This document shows, one piece after another, positions 6,673 to 12,931 of a stretch of 15,286 nucleotides of DNA. Numbering within the stretch: the stretch's first letter is position 1; every line of letters starts with the position of its first letter. The stretch is from Oscillospiraceae bacterium. Lineage in GTDB: Bacteria; Bacillota; Clostridia; Oscillospirales; Acutalibacteraceae. Position numbers and translations under genes: made by a program. The stretch covers positions 1-15,286 of the forward strand of contig JAISWM010000104.1 of NCBI GenBank assembly GCA_031270785.1. The letters are read 5' to 3'. The notes below the pieces were generated by a model. It saw only the letters and a program-made list of their open reading frames with translations, had not been told where the DNA came from and made no database searches.

Positions 6673-7707
6673 CTATATATCTAAAATTTGGTTTAGCAGT
6701 TTTTCAACTGAAGTTGCTATGCTGTCTATTTTGCAAATTAATTCCGAATAATTCATTCTTGTAGGGCCTATCAATATTATGGAACCAAGTTTATCCCCGA
6801 TAATATATTTCCTAATTATTATGCTTAATTTTTTAAGTTCTTGATGGTCATTTTCCTCACCGATTTTTATACAAAGATTTTTATCCATAGACGATATGAT
6901 ACTTAAAACATTATTTTTATCACTAAGAAGATTCAGTAAACGTATAGTATCATCTATATCAATTTCAGGTACGGAAAATAAATTTGTTTGACCCTCAATT
7001 TTTATTGAGACTTGCTGTGCTTCCAGCGAAGCGTCAATAAGAGCGTTTATAATGGGGGAAAGAAGCATCGAAATACTGTTGTTAGAATCTGATATCATTC
7101 CTACGGATTCCGGAGTTATTGATTGAAGAGGTTTGCCTTGAAATTTTTCGTTTAATAAATTGCTAAATACATTTATAAGATCCGGGTTTACATCGTACTG
7201 GCATCTGAAAAGTTTATTTTTGATCATACCGGTAGTTGTCATCAAAACAATCATAGCGTTTCTTTTTCCGGTTTTAACAAATTGGATATTTCTAACTTTT
7301 GCCTCAGAGCTTGGGGGAGTCGTAAATACAGAAACGAAACTTGTCATTTTAGATAAAATTTGGCAAGCTTTTTCTATTAAATTTTCAGGATCATCAGAGT
7401 GCGAATATAAAGCACCTTCTATAATATTTTTTTCTTCCGAAGATATAGATTCTTTTGATATAAATTTACTTACATATAATCTGTACCCTTTGTTAGACGG
7501 TATTCTCCCGGAAGATGTATGCGGCTGAATAAGGTAACCGAACCTATAAAGGTCAGACATTTCACTGCGAACCGTTGCGGATGAAATAGGAAAATCTAAA
7601 CCACTGCAAACAGCCTTAGAACTCACGGGGATACCATTTTCGATATATTTTTTTACTATAACGGACAAAATTTTAAGCTTACGGTCACTTATATCCACCT
7701 CTTCCAC
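6673..7707 (-). CDS. hrcA: Heat-inducible transcription repressor HrcA
   Basis: HrcA binds CIRCE operators and represses class I heat-shock genes until stress titrates the chaperones that keep it folded; usually GroEL plays that part. The 344-aa product begins at GTG 7707 with AAGGTG upstream; a second in-frame GTG at 7698 would give MDISDRKLKIL, closer to family starts, also with GAGG correctly placed. The N-terminal winged helix (about 1-75) has RKLKILSVIVKKYI, ISSATVRSEMSDL and GRIPSNKGYRLYV. The rest is the GAF-like and dimerisation region with the family motif near VPEIDI. It is the first gene of the cluster, and a CIRCE site overlaps its own transcript start, so autoregulation is expected. 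Identification is secure; the exact start is not. Confidence 0.95.
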   Translation of the reverse strand: MEEVDISDRKLKILSVIVKKYIENGIPVSSKAVCSGLDFPISSATVRSEMSDLYRFGYLIQPHTSSGRIPSNKGYRLYVSKFISKESISSEEKNIIEGALYSHSDDPENLIEKACQILSKMTSFVSVFTTPPSSEAKVRNIQFVKTGKRNAMIVLMTTTGMIKNKLFRCQYDVNPDLINVFSNLLNEKFQGKPLQSITPESVGMISDSNNSISMLLSPIINALIDASLEAQQVSIKIEGQTNLFSVPEIDIDDTIRLLNLLSDKNNVLSIISSMDKNLCIKIGEENDHQELKKLSIIIRKYIIGDKLGSIILIGPTRMNYSELICKIDSIATSVEKLLNQILDI

Positions 7708-7723
7708 CTCATCACCTTGCCAA

Positions 7724-7750
7724 TTAGCACTTAAACATGTAGAGTGCTAA
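7724..7750. promoter_or_regulatory. CIRCE operator (HrcA binding site)
   Basis: TTAGCACTT, nine bases, GAGTGCTAA. This matches the consensus TTAGCACTC-N9-GAGTGCTAA with one mismatch in the left arm. It lies 17 bp before the hrcA start and immediately downstream of the promoter's -10. No other CIRCE was found near grpE, dnaK or dnaJ. Confidence 0.93.
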
Positions 7751-7758
7751 CAATGTAT

Positions 7759-7787
7759 ACTTTACCACCACTTTTATAATGTGTCAA
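7759..7787 (-). promoter_or_regulatory. Promoter of the hrcA heat-shock cluster
   Basis: On the minus strand a perfect TTGACA (7787-7782), 17 nt, then TAAAGT (7764-7759), four of six matches to the -10. The predicted start near 7752 falls at the edge of CIRCE, the usual arrangement for HrcA repression. Confidence 0.75.
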
Positions 7788-7829
7788 TACCTAAATATTA
7801 TTTTTTCAGGGCAAACGCATGAAAACGTT

Positions 7830-7876
7830 GGTCGTGCCTCAAAATAATTGGAATCCCTTCTTTTTCCCCCCGCTGA
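7830..7876 (+). repeat. Truncated B-type element
   Basis: GGTCGTGCCTCAAAATAATT through CCTTCTTTTTCCCCCCGC is the left half of B. The hairpin's second arm and the right half are missing, replaced by TGATTACTCCCCGCAGGC. Together with two divergent promoters it makes up the hrcA-to-GTPase intergenic region (7708-8015). Confidence 0.65.
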
Positions 7877-7942
7877 TTACTCCCCGCAGGCAACGGAAAG
7901 AAAGCTATGAAAAAAGATTTTTTAAAATTTTGCTTTTTTTGC

Positions 7943-7971
7943 TTGACAAGGCGCAAAAAATATGTTAAAAT
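7943..7971 (+). promoter_or_regulatory. Sigma-70/A promoter of the exported GTPase gene
   Basis: Perfect TTGACA (7943-7948), 17 nt, TAAAAT (7966-7971), with TATG just before the -10. Start predicted near 7978. An ATG at 7962 lies inside this promoter and so cannot be the gene's start. The leader holds a short inverted repeat, ATTAAATT ... AATTTAAT (about 7970-7990). Confidence 0.8.
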
Positions 7972-8015
7972 TAAATTACAACGAATTTAATTTAAAAATT
8001 AAAGGAGTACTAATA

Positions 8016-8777
8016 ATGAAATTTAAAAAATTTATAGCACTGATTTGCACATTTGCTTTTATATGGCCCAATTTTACTAATGTTTCTGCTGCAGATGATG
8101 ATGATGATAAGAAGGTGGTATTTGTTGGAGATTCGAAAACAGGAAAATCGGAAGTGCGTAAAGGTATGGTCGGTGAAAGCTTTTCAGATGACTATGCTCC
8201 TACAATTGGAGTACGGGTTGTAAAGCATAATATACTTGAAATTTGGGACACTGACGGTAATGAACTGCATCGCTCTCTGGTGTCCCTATATGCTAGAAAC
8301 GCGGTAATAGTGGTCATTTTTATACCTCATGATGTGACTGTGGATAGTGTAAAAGATTATGTCCGTTACTGGAAAGATGAGGTAGTCTCCTCCGGTACAG
8401 AAGTTGTATTAGCAGTAAGTAAATGGGATTTGGAGACTCGCGATGATACGTTCCGCAGAGAGCTTAAAAACGTAGCAAGAAGCTTAGGAATAAATAATGA
8501 AATATTTTACATGAGTGCTAAAACGGGTGTGGGAATAGATGAATTTATAAAGGGGTTACCGCGCATCGCAAATAAAAATAAATCTCCATTAACAGTGCCG
8601 GCGGCAAGTTATGAAACACCATCAATGACTAATGCGCCAATATTTGGTAAAGAAATGTTAATAGCGTTAAGAGCAGTTGGAGTGGGAGTGGTAGGCATGA
8701 TAGGATATTTCGCCAAAAATTGGTTTGGTGGTAATCATTCGCAAAACTCACCCGATAGTGAAGCGCGAATCAGCTAA
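8016..8777 (+). CDS. Exported Rab/Ras-like small GTPase with C-terminal membrane segment
   Basis: From the ATG at 8016 (AAAGGAG 8 nt upstream) the product is 253 aa. Residues 1-25 are a signal peptide (MKFKKF, hydrophobic core, NVSA), followed by an acidic DDDDD patch. Residues 33-185 are a Ras-superfamily G domain: G1 GDSKTGKS 38-45 (Rabs have GDSGVGKS), G2 Thr63 in YAPTIGV, G3 WDTDGNE 77-83 (Rabs have WDTAGQE; the catalytic Gln is Asn), G4 SKWD 135-138 (canonical NKxD; Ser for Asn), G5 SAK 167-169. A Pro/Ser-rich spacer leads to a probable membrane helix 214-233 and a short polar tail. Bacterial GTPases work in the cytosol; one sent out of the cell, where GTP is absent, makes sense mainly if it acts inside a host. 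It is monocistronic. The fold call is strong; the effector role is inference. A missed non-secreted use (N-terminal anchor) remains possible. Confidence 0.87.
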   Translation: MKFKKFIALICTFAFIWPNFTNVSAADDDDDKKVVFVGDSKTGKSEVRKGMVGESFSDDYAPTIGVRVVKHNILEIWDTDGNELHRSLVSLYARNAVIVVIFIPHDVTVDSVKDYVRYWKDEVVSSGTEVVLAVSKWDLETRDDTFRRELKNVARSLGINNEIFYMSAKTGVGIDEFIKGLPRIANKNKSPLTVPAASYETPSMTNAPIFGKEMLIALRAVGVGVVGMIGYFAKNWFGGNHSQNSPDSEARIS

Positions 8778-8803
8778 ATTTGTAATCGCTCGTAATAAAA
8801 CTC

Positions 8804-8885
8804 GGTGGTGGCCAAAATTAGTTGATAATATCTCCCCCCGCCGACTCGCGGGAGAGAAAACAAAAATGTCACTGTTTCAAAAGGT
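8804..8885. repeat. B/A chimeric hairpin repeat
   Basis: The left half (GGTGGTGGCCAAAATTAGTT, GATAATATC, then CCCCCCGCC) is a B arm. The right half after the hairpin (AAAACAAAAATGTCACTGTTT) is an A arm in reverse. The junction lies in the shared GC core, as in the chimeric first unit of the array at 6178. Confidence 0.6.
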
Positions 8886-8891
8886 TTTTAC

Positions 8892-9007
8892 TATAGCTGT
8901 TTCGTTTGAAAAGTATCTGATTTTTATAACTTTCTCCCAGCCGACGGCTGGGAGAAAGTACACGGGAAATTTACTTTTGAGGACTGGTTTAAATCATAAC
9001 AGCTATA
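8892..9007. mobile_element. E-type MITE-like element (copy 4), perfect terminal repeats
   Basis: TATAGCTGTT (8892-8901) and AACAGCTATA (8998-9007) are perfect inverted ends of a 116-bp element around the hairpin CTCCCAGCCGACGGCTGGGAG. It ends 2 bp before the radA stop codon. A TA target duplication is possible because the ends are TATA-rich, but it cannot be separated from the terminal repeat. Confidence 0.8.
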
Positions 9008-9009
9008 TA

Positions 9010-10377
9010 TTACGTACAACCCGATAAAAAAGCTTCTCTAATATTTTTAACTCCTGTAATTTTAATTTTATATTTATTAATATTTTCTATAGATTTCAAA
9101 TTATAGTATGGGACAATTACATGATTAAAACCCAATTTATCGGCTTCAGATATTCTCATTTCGAGGTTTGACACCGGCCTTATTTCTCCGGCAAGACCTA
9201 TTTCGCCAATAGCTACCGTATCATTTTGCAAAGGGGAATTTTTAAGGGCGGATATTAATGAAAGCGCAACAGACAAGTCCGCCGAAGGTTCATTTAACTT
9301 CAAACCTCCTACGATATTTACGTAACAATCCATATTCGAAAAGAAATATCCCGCGCGTTTTTCAAGTACGGCTAAAATTAGGCAAAGCCTATTATAATCG
9401 AAACCGGTAGACATTCTCCTTGGGTTCCCGAAATTAGTTGACGACACAAGGCCTTGAACTTCTGTAAACAGCGGCCTTGAACCTTCCATAATGCACGCTA
9501 TACATATGCCGGAAACACCTATGGGCCTCCCGGAAAGAAGCATAAGCGACGGGTTTTTTACTTCTTCTAAACCATCATTAGTCATTTGAAATACGCCTAT
9601 TTCATTAGTTGAGCCATATCTGTTTTTTACAGCTCTCAGTATTCTGTAAGATGTTTGGTCGTCCCCTTCAAAATAAGAAACAACGTCCACAATATGCTCA
9701 AGAACTTTTGGCCCTGCAATAGCGCCGTCTTTATTCACATGGCTTATAATTAATATAGGTATTTCTGAAGATTTAGCGGTTTTTAAGAGTATGTTCGTGC
9801 ATTCTCTTACTTGTACAATACTTCCCGGAAGAGAATTTAACTCTTGATGGTTCATAGTTTGAATGGAGTCTATTATTACAATATCCGGTTTGGATGATTT
9901 AATTTCCGCAGCAATTGACTCTATGTCTGTACTGGTAATAATATAAAGATTTTGGTTTTTAATATTTAATCTGGAAGCTCTGAGCTTTATTTGCTTTTTG
10001 GACTCTTCCCCTGAAATATAAAATATTTTTAAATTATTATTTAAAAAATTACACATTTGAAGTAAAATAGTGGATTTACCTATTCCGGGAGCCCCTCCGA
10101 TTAACACCAAAGAGCCTTTTACGATCCCGCCGCCGAATATTCTGTCAAATTCTTCAACATTTGTTTTGTATCTGATTTCATTTGAAATATCTATAGATGC
10201 CAGATGTTCGGGTGGAGAAATTTTATTAATAGTTTTAACTTTATTTGAATGCGAAACTTCTTTAATTTCTTCATTCATAGTATTTCCTTGGCCGCACGAC
10301 GGGCATATACCATTCCATTTTACAGACTCAAAACCGCATTCGCTGCACACAAAAATATTTTTGAGTTTTTTAATCAT
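9010..10377 (-). CDS. radA: DNA repair protein RadA (Sms)
   Basis: RadA is a RecA-related, DnaB-like ATPase that drives branch migration of recombination intermediates with RecA. The 455-aa product starts at an ATG 8 nt after GGAG. Domains in order: N-terminal C4 zinc finger CSEC...CPSC (Cys11, 14, 25, 28); RecA-like ATPase with Walker A GGAPGIGKST 94-103 and Walker B DIVIIDS about 165-171; the RadA signature KNRYGS 251-256; C-terminal Lon-like domain with GGLKLNEPSADLSVALSL, which is not an active protease in this family. Length and motifs are normal. It stands alone between repeat blocks, convergent with the GTPase gene and divergent from the hexapeptide-repeat gene. Identification is secure. 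Confidence 0.97.
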   Translation of the reverse strand: MIKKLKNIFVCSECGFESVKWNGICPSCGQGNTMNEEIKEVSHSNKVKTINKISPPEHLASIDISNEIRYKTNVEEFDRIFGGGIVKGSLVLIGGAPGIGKSTILLQMCNFLNNNLKIFYISGEESKKQIKLRASRLNIKNQNLYIITSTDIESIAAEIKSSKPDIVIIDSIQTMNHQELNSLPGSIVQVRECTNILLKTAKSSEIPILIISHVNKDGAIAGPKVLEHIVDVVSYFEGDDQTSYRILRAVKNRYGSTNEIGVFQMTNDGLEEVKNPSLMLLSGRPIGVSGICIACIMEGSRPLFTEVQGLVSSTNFGNPRRMSTGFDYNRLCLILAVLEKRAGYFFSNMDCYVNIVGGLKLNEPSADLSVALSLISALKNSPLQNDTVAIGEIGLAGEIRPVSNLEMRISEADKLGFNHVIVPYYNLKSIENINKYKIKITGVKNIREAFLSGCT

Positions 10378-10398
10378 TATATATTCTCCAATAATTTC

Positions 10399-10437
10399 TT
10401 ATAACTCTCTCTCCGCCGATTCGCCGGGAAAGAAAGA
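10399..10437. repeat. E-type hairpin remnant
   Basis: TTATAACTCTCTCTCCGCC, a short loop, and GGGAAAGAAAG match the central hairpin of E elements (TATAACTTTCTCCC...GGGAGAAAG). Neither terminal repeat is seen. It lies between radA and a partial C element. Confidence 0.5.
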
Positions 10438-10442
10438 ATATT

Positions 10443-10549
10443 AGACCTGTCCGTAAATTTTACAGATTGCAATCAAAATCGACGACGGCGTATGAAGATA
10501 CTCCCAGGAGATTTTGATGCAAAGCCATTTTTTAAGTGATGCATTTTTC
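10443..10549 (+). mobile_element. C-type MITE, 3' truncated (copy 2)
   Basis: AGACCTGTCCGTAAATTTTACAG and onward match C copy 1, including the site GGAGATTTTGATGC where copy 1 is interrupted. The copy runs to GATGCATTTTTC, where a B element begins. Its right terminal repeat is missing. Confidence 0.75.
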
Positions 10550-10638
10550 GGTCATGTCTCAAAACGGTTGAAATTTCTTCTTTCACCCCCGCCTATGGCG
10601 GGGGTGAAAGATATTATCAATTAATTTGAAACACAACC
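10550..10638 (+). mobile_element. B-type MITE-like element (copy 10)
   Basis: GGTCATGTCTCAAA at the left and TTTGAAACACAACC at the right show the terminal inverted repeats of B best in this window (11 of 14 bases pair). The hairpin is CCCCCGCC-TAT-GGCGGGGG. The flanks (CATTTTTC, GAATTTTG) do not form a clear duplication, perhaps because the adjoining C was deleted. Confidence 0.75.
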
Positions 10639-10657
10639 GAATTTTGAAAGAATTAAC

Positions 10658-10686
10658 TTGACATTATTCGCTTTTTAATATATAAT
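10658..10686 (+). promoter_or_regulatory. Perfect consensus sigma-70/A promoter
   Basis: TTGACA (10658-10663), exactly 17 nt, TATAAT (10681-10686): both hexamers and the spacing are ideal. Start predicted near 10693. It serves the secreted hexapeptide-repeat gene and implies strong, constitutive expression unless a factor acts on the leader. Confidence 0.88.
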
Positions 10687-10691
10687 TAAAC

Positions 10692-10752
10692 TTAGATAAT
10701 TTAATTATACATTTTTGCGGCCGCAATTAAATTAAAAATTAATTTTATCTAA
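10692..10752 (+). promoter_or_regulatory. AT-rich inverted repeat in the 5' leader
   Basis: TTAGATAATTTAATT (from 10692) pairs with AATTAATTTTATCTAA (ending 10752) with one bulge, enclosing TTTTGCGGCCGCAATT, itself a small palindrome. The predicted transcript starts at about the first base of this structure, so it would form a 5'-terminal stem that could protect the mRNA. It ends 18 nt before the AAAGGG ribosome site, leaving that site open. Confidence 0.45.
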
Positions 10753-10785
10753 AAATAATAATTATAATTGAAAGGGTATTAATTT

Positions 10786-11472
10786 ATGAAATTTTTTAAA
10801 ATTTTGGCAACTGCGCTGTGCTTTTTAAACATTAATATGATCGCACATGCTGGAAATTTTGTTTTTAACGATGTAACCAGAGAATGGGAATGGAACGAAT
10901 TTGCACCTTCTGATGATTTCAATTTGGGCGATTTTGGCGATCCTGATGTTTCCGGCGATCCTGATGTTTCCGGCGATTCTGATGTTTCCGGCGATTCTGC
11001 TGTTTTGGGCGGTCATGCTGTTTTGGGCGGTCCTGTTGGTTTGGGCGGTCCTGCTGTTTTAGGCGGTCCTGTTGGTTTGGGCGGTTCTGCTGTTTTAGGC
11101 GGTTCTGCTGTTTTGCGCGGTTCTGGTGTTCGGGACGGTTCTGATATTTTTGGCGATTCTACGGTTGAGGGTTTTTTTCGTCGAATGTTCGGGGGTCTTC
11201 CTGATCGAAAACTTCTTTGCCAACTCGCACAAAAATTTATTGCAGATAAAATTCCAATCAAACCAGTTAGCAGAGAAATGAAGCGCAGGAAAAAAATGAT
11301 GATGATTAATTTAGAAGAACATTATGCTGAAATAATGGCATATTTGAATGATCCGATTAAACTACAGGAGGTTACGGCGTTAGTAACGAGTAAACCTATT
11401 GTAAAAGAAGGAATACGAAAAAGTAAATATAATCTCCAGGCAGTATTTCAAGCAGGTGTAAATTTACCATAG
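10786..11472 (+). CDS. Secreted protein with 13 tandem hexapeptide repeats
   Basis: The family is not recognised. The ATG at 10786 follows AAAGGG by 9 nt; the product is 228 aa. Residues 1-22 are a signal peptide (MKFFK, hydrophobic core, AHA cleavage site). Residues 51-128 are 13 uninterrupted six-residue repeats, early ones GDPDVS or GDSDVS, later ones GGPAVL, GGPVGL or GGSAVL, then degenerate RGSGVR, DGSDIF, GDSTVE. The acidic-to-hydrophobic gradient along the array is odd. Val and Gly recur at fixed positions, as in beta-solenoids, but the pattern is not the classical LbetaH hexapeptide and not collagen (Gly is not every third). Residues 129-228 are a basic, mostly helical domain (MKRRKKMMM at 165-173) with one Cys (145). 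It is monocistronic behind an ideal promoter. Surface protein or effector is inference. Confidence 0.85.
   Translation: MKFFKILATALCFLNINMIAHAGNFVFNDVTREWEWNEFAPSDDFNLGDFGDPDVSGDPDVSGDSDVSGDSAVLGGHAVLGGPVGLGGPAVLGGPVGLGGSAVLGGSAVLRGSGVRDGSDIFGDSTVEGFFRRMFGGLPDRKLLCQLAQKFIADKIPIKPVSREMKRRKKMMMINLEEHYAEIMAYLNDPIKLQEVTALVTSKPIVKEGIRKSKYNLQAVFQAGVNLP
10936..11169 (+). repeat. 18-bp in-frame tandem repeat, 13 copies
   Basis: Units such as GGCGATCCTGATGTTTCC and GGCGGTCCTGCTGTTTTG encode the hexapeptides of the secreted protein. Some neighbours are identical or nearly so (for example the first two), and the pair GGPVGL/GGPAVL alternates. This points to recent slippage or unequal exchange. Copy number is likely variable. 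Confidence 0.9.
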
Positions 11473-11489
11473 AAGAATACAAAAAACGA

Positions 11490-11552
11490 AACACATACTC
11501 CCCGCCATGGGCGGGGGAAAAGAATATTATCAGCTAATTTGGACAACCATCC
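11490..11552 (+). repeat. B-type element, 5' truncated
   Basis: A hairpin (CTCCCCGCC-ATG-GGCGGGGG), then AAGAATATTATCAGCTAATTTGG and an ACAACCATCC end. The left arm is missing. It joins a reversed C element at about the same site (AAAACCTCCCGGG) where B copy 5 entered C copy 1. Confidence 0.6.
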
Positions 11553-11720
11553 AAAACCTCCCGGGAAGTATTTTTATACGCCGCCGCCGATTTTGGGTCG
11601 TGTCTCAAAATATTAAAATTCCTTCTTCCCCCCGCGGAATCAGCGGGGGGAAGATATTATCAATTAATTTGACCCTCAACCCGATTTTGATTGCAATCTG
11701 TAAAGTTTACGAACAGGTCT
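11553..11720 (-). mobile_element. C-type MITE (copy 3), reversed, split by B copy 12
   Basis: Read on the minus strand it starts AGACCTGTTCGTAAACTTTA and continues through GATTGCAATCAAAATCG, then resumes after a B insertion with the CGGCGTAT...CTTCCCGGGAG part. The far terminal repeat is lost. It lies just after the stop of the PaaK-like gene. Confidence 0.75.
11596..11681 (+). mobile_element. B-type MITE (copy 12) with perfect 8-bp target duplication
   Basis: GGTCGTGTCTCAAAATATT to ATTTGACCCTCAACC, 86 bp, hairpin CCCCCCGC...GCGGGGGG. CGATTTTG occurs on both sides (11588-11595 and 11682-11689). The C copies at 5191 and 10443 carry the uninterrupted CAAAATCG at this site. Confidence 0.9.
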
Positions 11721-11734
11721 ATTTTTCAAGGACA

Positions 11735-12931
11735 TCAGCAACATTTTTTTATTATAGAAAATTTCCCCGATATTTCAGGGGGAATACAAATTTGGTATAG
11801 TATGTCCACAGGTATTGCGTACAAGTTGTAAATAAAATTTGATATTTTATTTTTATCAGCGTCAGAGAGATAACTGAAATCATACGTTACATATCTAAAA
11901 ATTATTTTTTCTTTTTCAAAAAATTCTAATTGATATAAAATTATATTATCAAAAGTTGACACAAAGTCGTCTATATTGGCCACAGTAACGATTTCATTAT
12001 TTTTATCAAACGTTATATCCCTTTCTCTTCCAACTATTCTTGATATTTCAGGATCTGAATCAAAATTTTTTAATTGATTTTGAGTTACTTCGGCTATATC
12101 TCCGCTGCGATAGTTAAATAAAGGCATAAATTCATTTTTTTCAGATGATATTAAAATAACATATAAATTTTTTGATGCATTTAACGGATCCAGATTAACT
12201 TGCAATTTACCTTTACACATTTTCATATTACCGTCTTTATTTTCCAAAAAAGCATACCCAAATTCGGTAGAACCGTAAAAATCGAGCACAGGGCAATTGA
12301 AATATTTTTTTAAATATTTTTTGATATTTTTATTCGAAAACTCATAACTTAAAGTAATAATTTTAGGTTTGTGTATAGATTTAGATATATTATACTTTTT
12401 TTTATACATTAAAAATATTGATAAATATACAGCATCCGCTTCGATATAATAAGGCTTAAAAAAGTTGATTTCATCTATGATTCTGTTTATATCTTCAGGC
12501 GTAAAGGAAAACGGATCAAATTTAGTATTTACGTATAAAATATTCCCCGAAATACGCTGTTTCATCGTTGTTTTACCAATATGGCACACCGATGAAGAAC
12601 ATATCGCGGTTGTAAATATTACCTTATTAAACTCTTTCTTCTCCGAAAGAATAGGAACTTGTGAATAGACTCTATTATATTCTTCTTTCCACCAATCTTT
12701 TTTTCGTATAATTTGCATTTTGTCGCTGGTTGTACCCGAAGTAGTAGTAAATTCCAGTTGCTTACTTTTAAAAGCGTTTTCTAATTTATGACACGTAAAA
12801 TTATTCGGAAAATTTTTCGCAATATCACTTTTTAGCAATTGAGGGTAATCGTTATACGTTTTTTTCCCGCTTTTTTCGCTGAGTAAATCTTTATATATGG
12901 GTAATGATTCAAGTTCATGTATATTTAACAT
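11735..12931 (-). CDS. PaaK-like adenylate-forming enzyme
   Basis: Members of this superfamily activate a carboxylate as acyl-AMP and usually pass it to CoA, a carrier thiol or an amine. The ATG at 12931 is preceded by GGAGG at 5 nt and overlaps the upstream stop by 17 bp, giving 398 aa; the longer frame to 12967 is less likely. Core motifs: phosphate loop TTTSGTTSDK 62-71, DFYGSTEFG 217-225 (A5-like), NYRSGD 273-278 (A7) and GRERD 301-305 (A8). This spacing is closest to the phenylacetate-CoA ligase and coenzyme F390 synthetase group rather than to NRPS adenylation domains. The substrate cannot be read. The C-terminus (about 310-398) is divergent, and the A10 lysine is not evident. It is third in an operon with an ATP-grasp ligase and a gamma-glutamyl hydrolase. 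Confidence 0.82.
   Translation of the reverse strand: MLNIHELESLPIYKDLLSEKSGKKTYNDYPQLLKSDIAKNFPNNFTCHKLENAFKSKQLEFTTTSGTTSDKMQIIRKKDWWKEEYNRVYSQVPILSEKKEFNKVIFTTAICSSSVCHIGKTTMKQRISGNILYVNTKFDPFSFTPEDINRIIDEINFFKPYYIEADAVYLSIFLMYKKKYNISKSIHKPKIITLSYEFSNKNIKKYLKKYFNCPVLDFYGSTEFGYAFLENKDGNMKMCKGKLQVNLDPLNASKNLYVILISSEKNEFMPLFNYRSGDIAEVTQNQLKNFDSDPEISRIVGRERDITFDKNNEIVTVANIDDFVSTFDNIILYQLEFFEKEKIIFRYVTYDFSYLSDADKNKISNFIYNLYAIPVDILYQICIPPEISGKFSIIKKCC

Noticed and set aside
8027..8112. The acidic Asp run then Lys after the signal peptide as an enteropeptidase-type cleavage site
   Set aside because: DDDDK is a known recognition motif, but a short acidic run after a signal peptide is common and nothing else here supports processing.
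7962..8777. Longer GTPase starting at 7962
   Set aside because: That ATG lies between the -35 and -10 of the promoter and would hide the signal peptide; the ATG at 8016 has a good ribosome site.
10936..11169. Collagen-like or classical left-handed beta-helix acyltransferase repeat
   Set aside because: Gly is not at every third residue, and the LbetaH pattern [LIV]-G-x4 is not met; the array is short and lacks flanking transferase sequence.
10825..11261. Minus-strand frames with Pro/Lys or Ile/Ala-rich repeats
   Set aside because: They are antisense shadows of the 18-bp repeats in the secreted-protein gene, without start signals.
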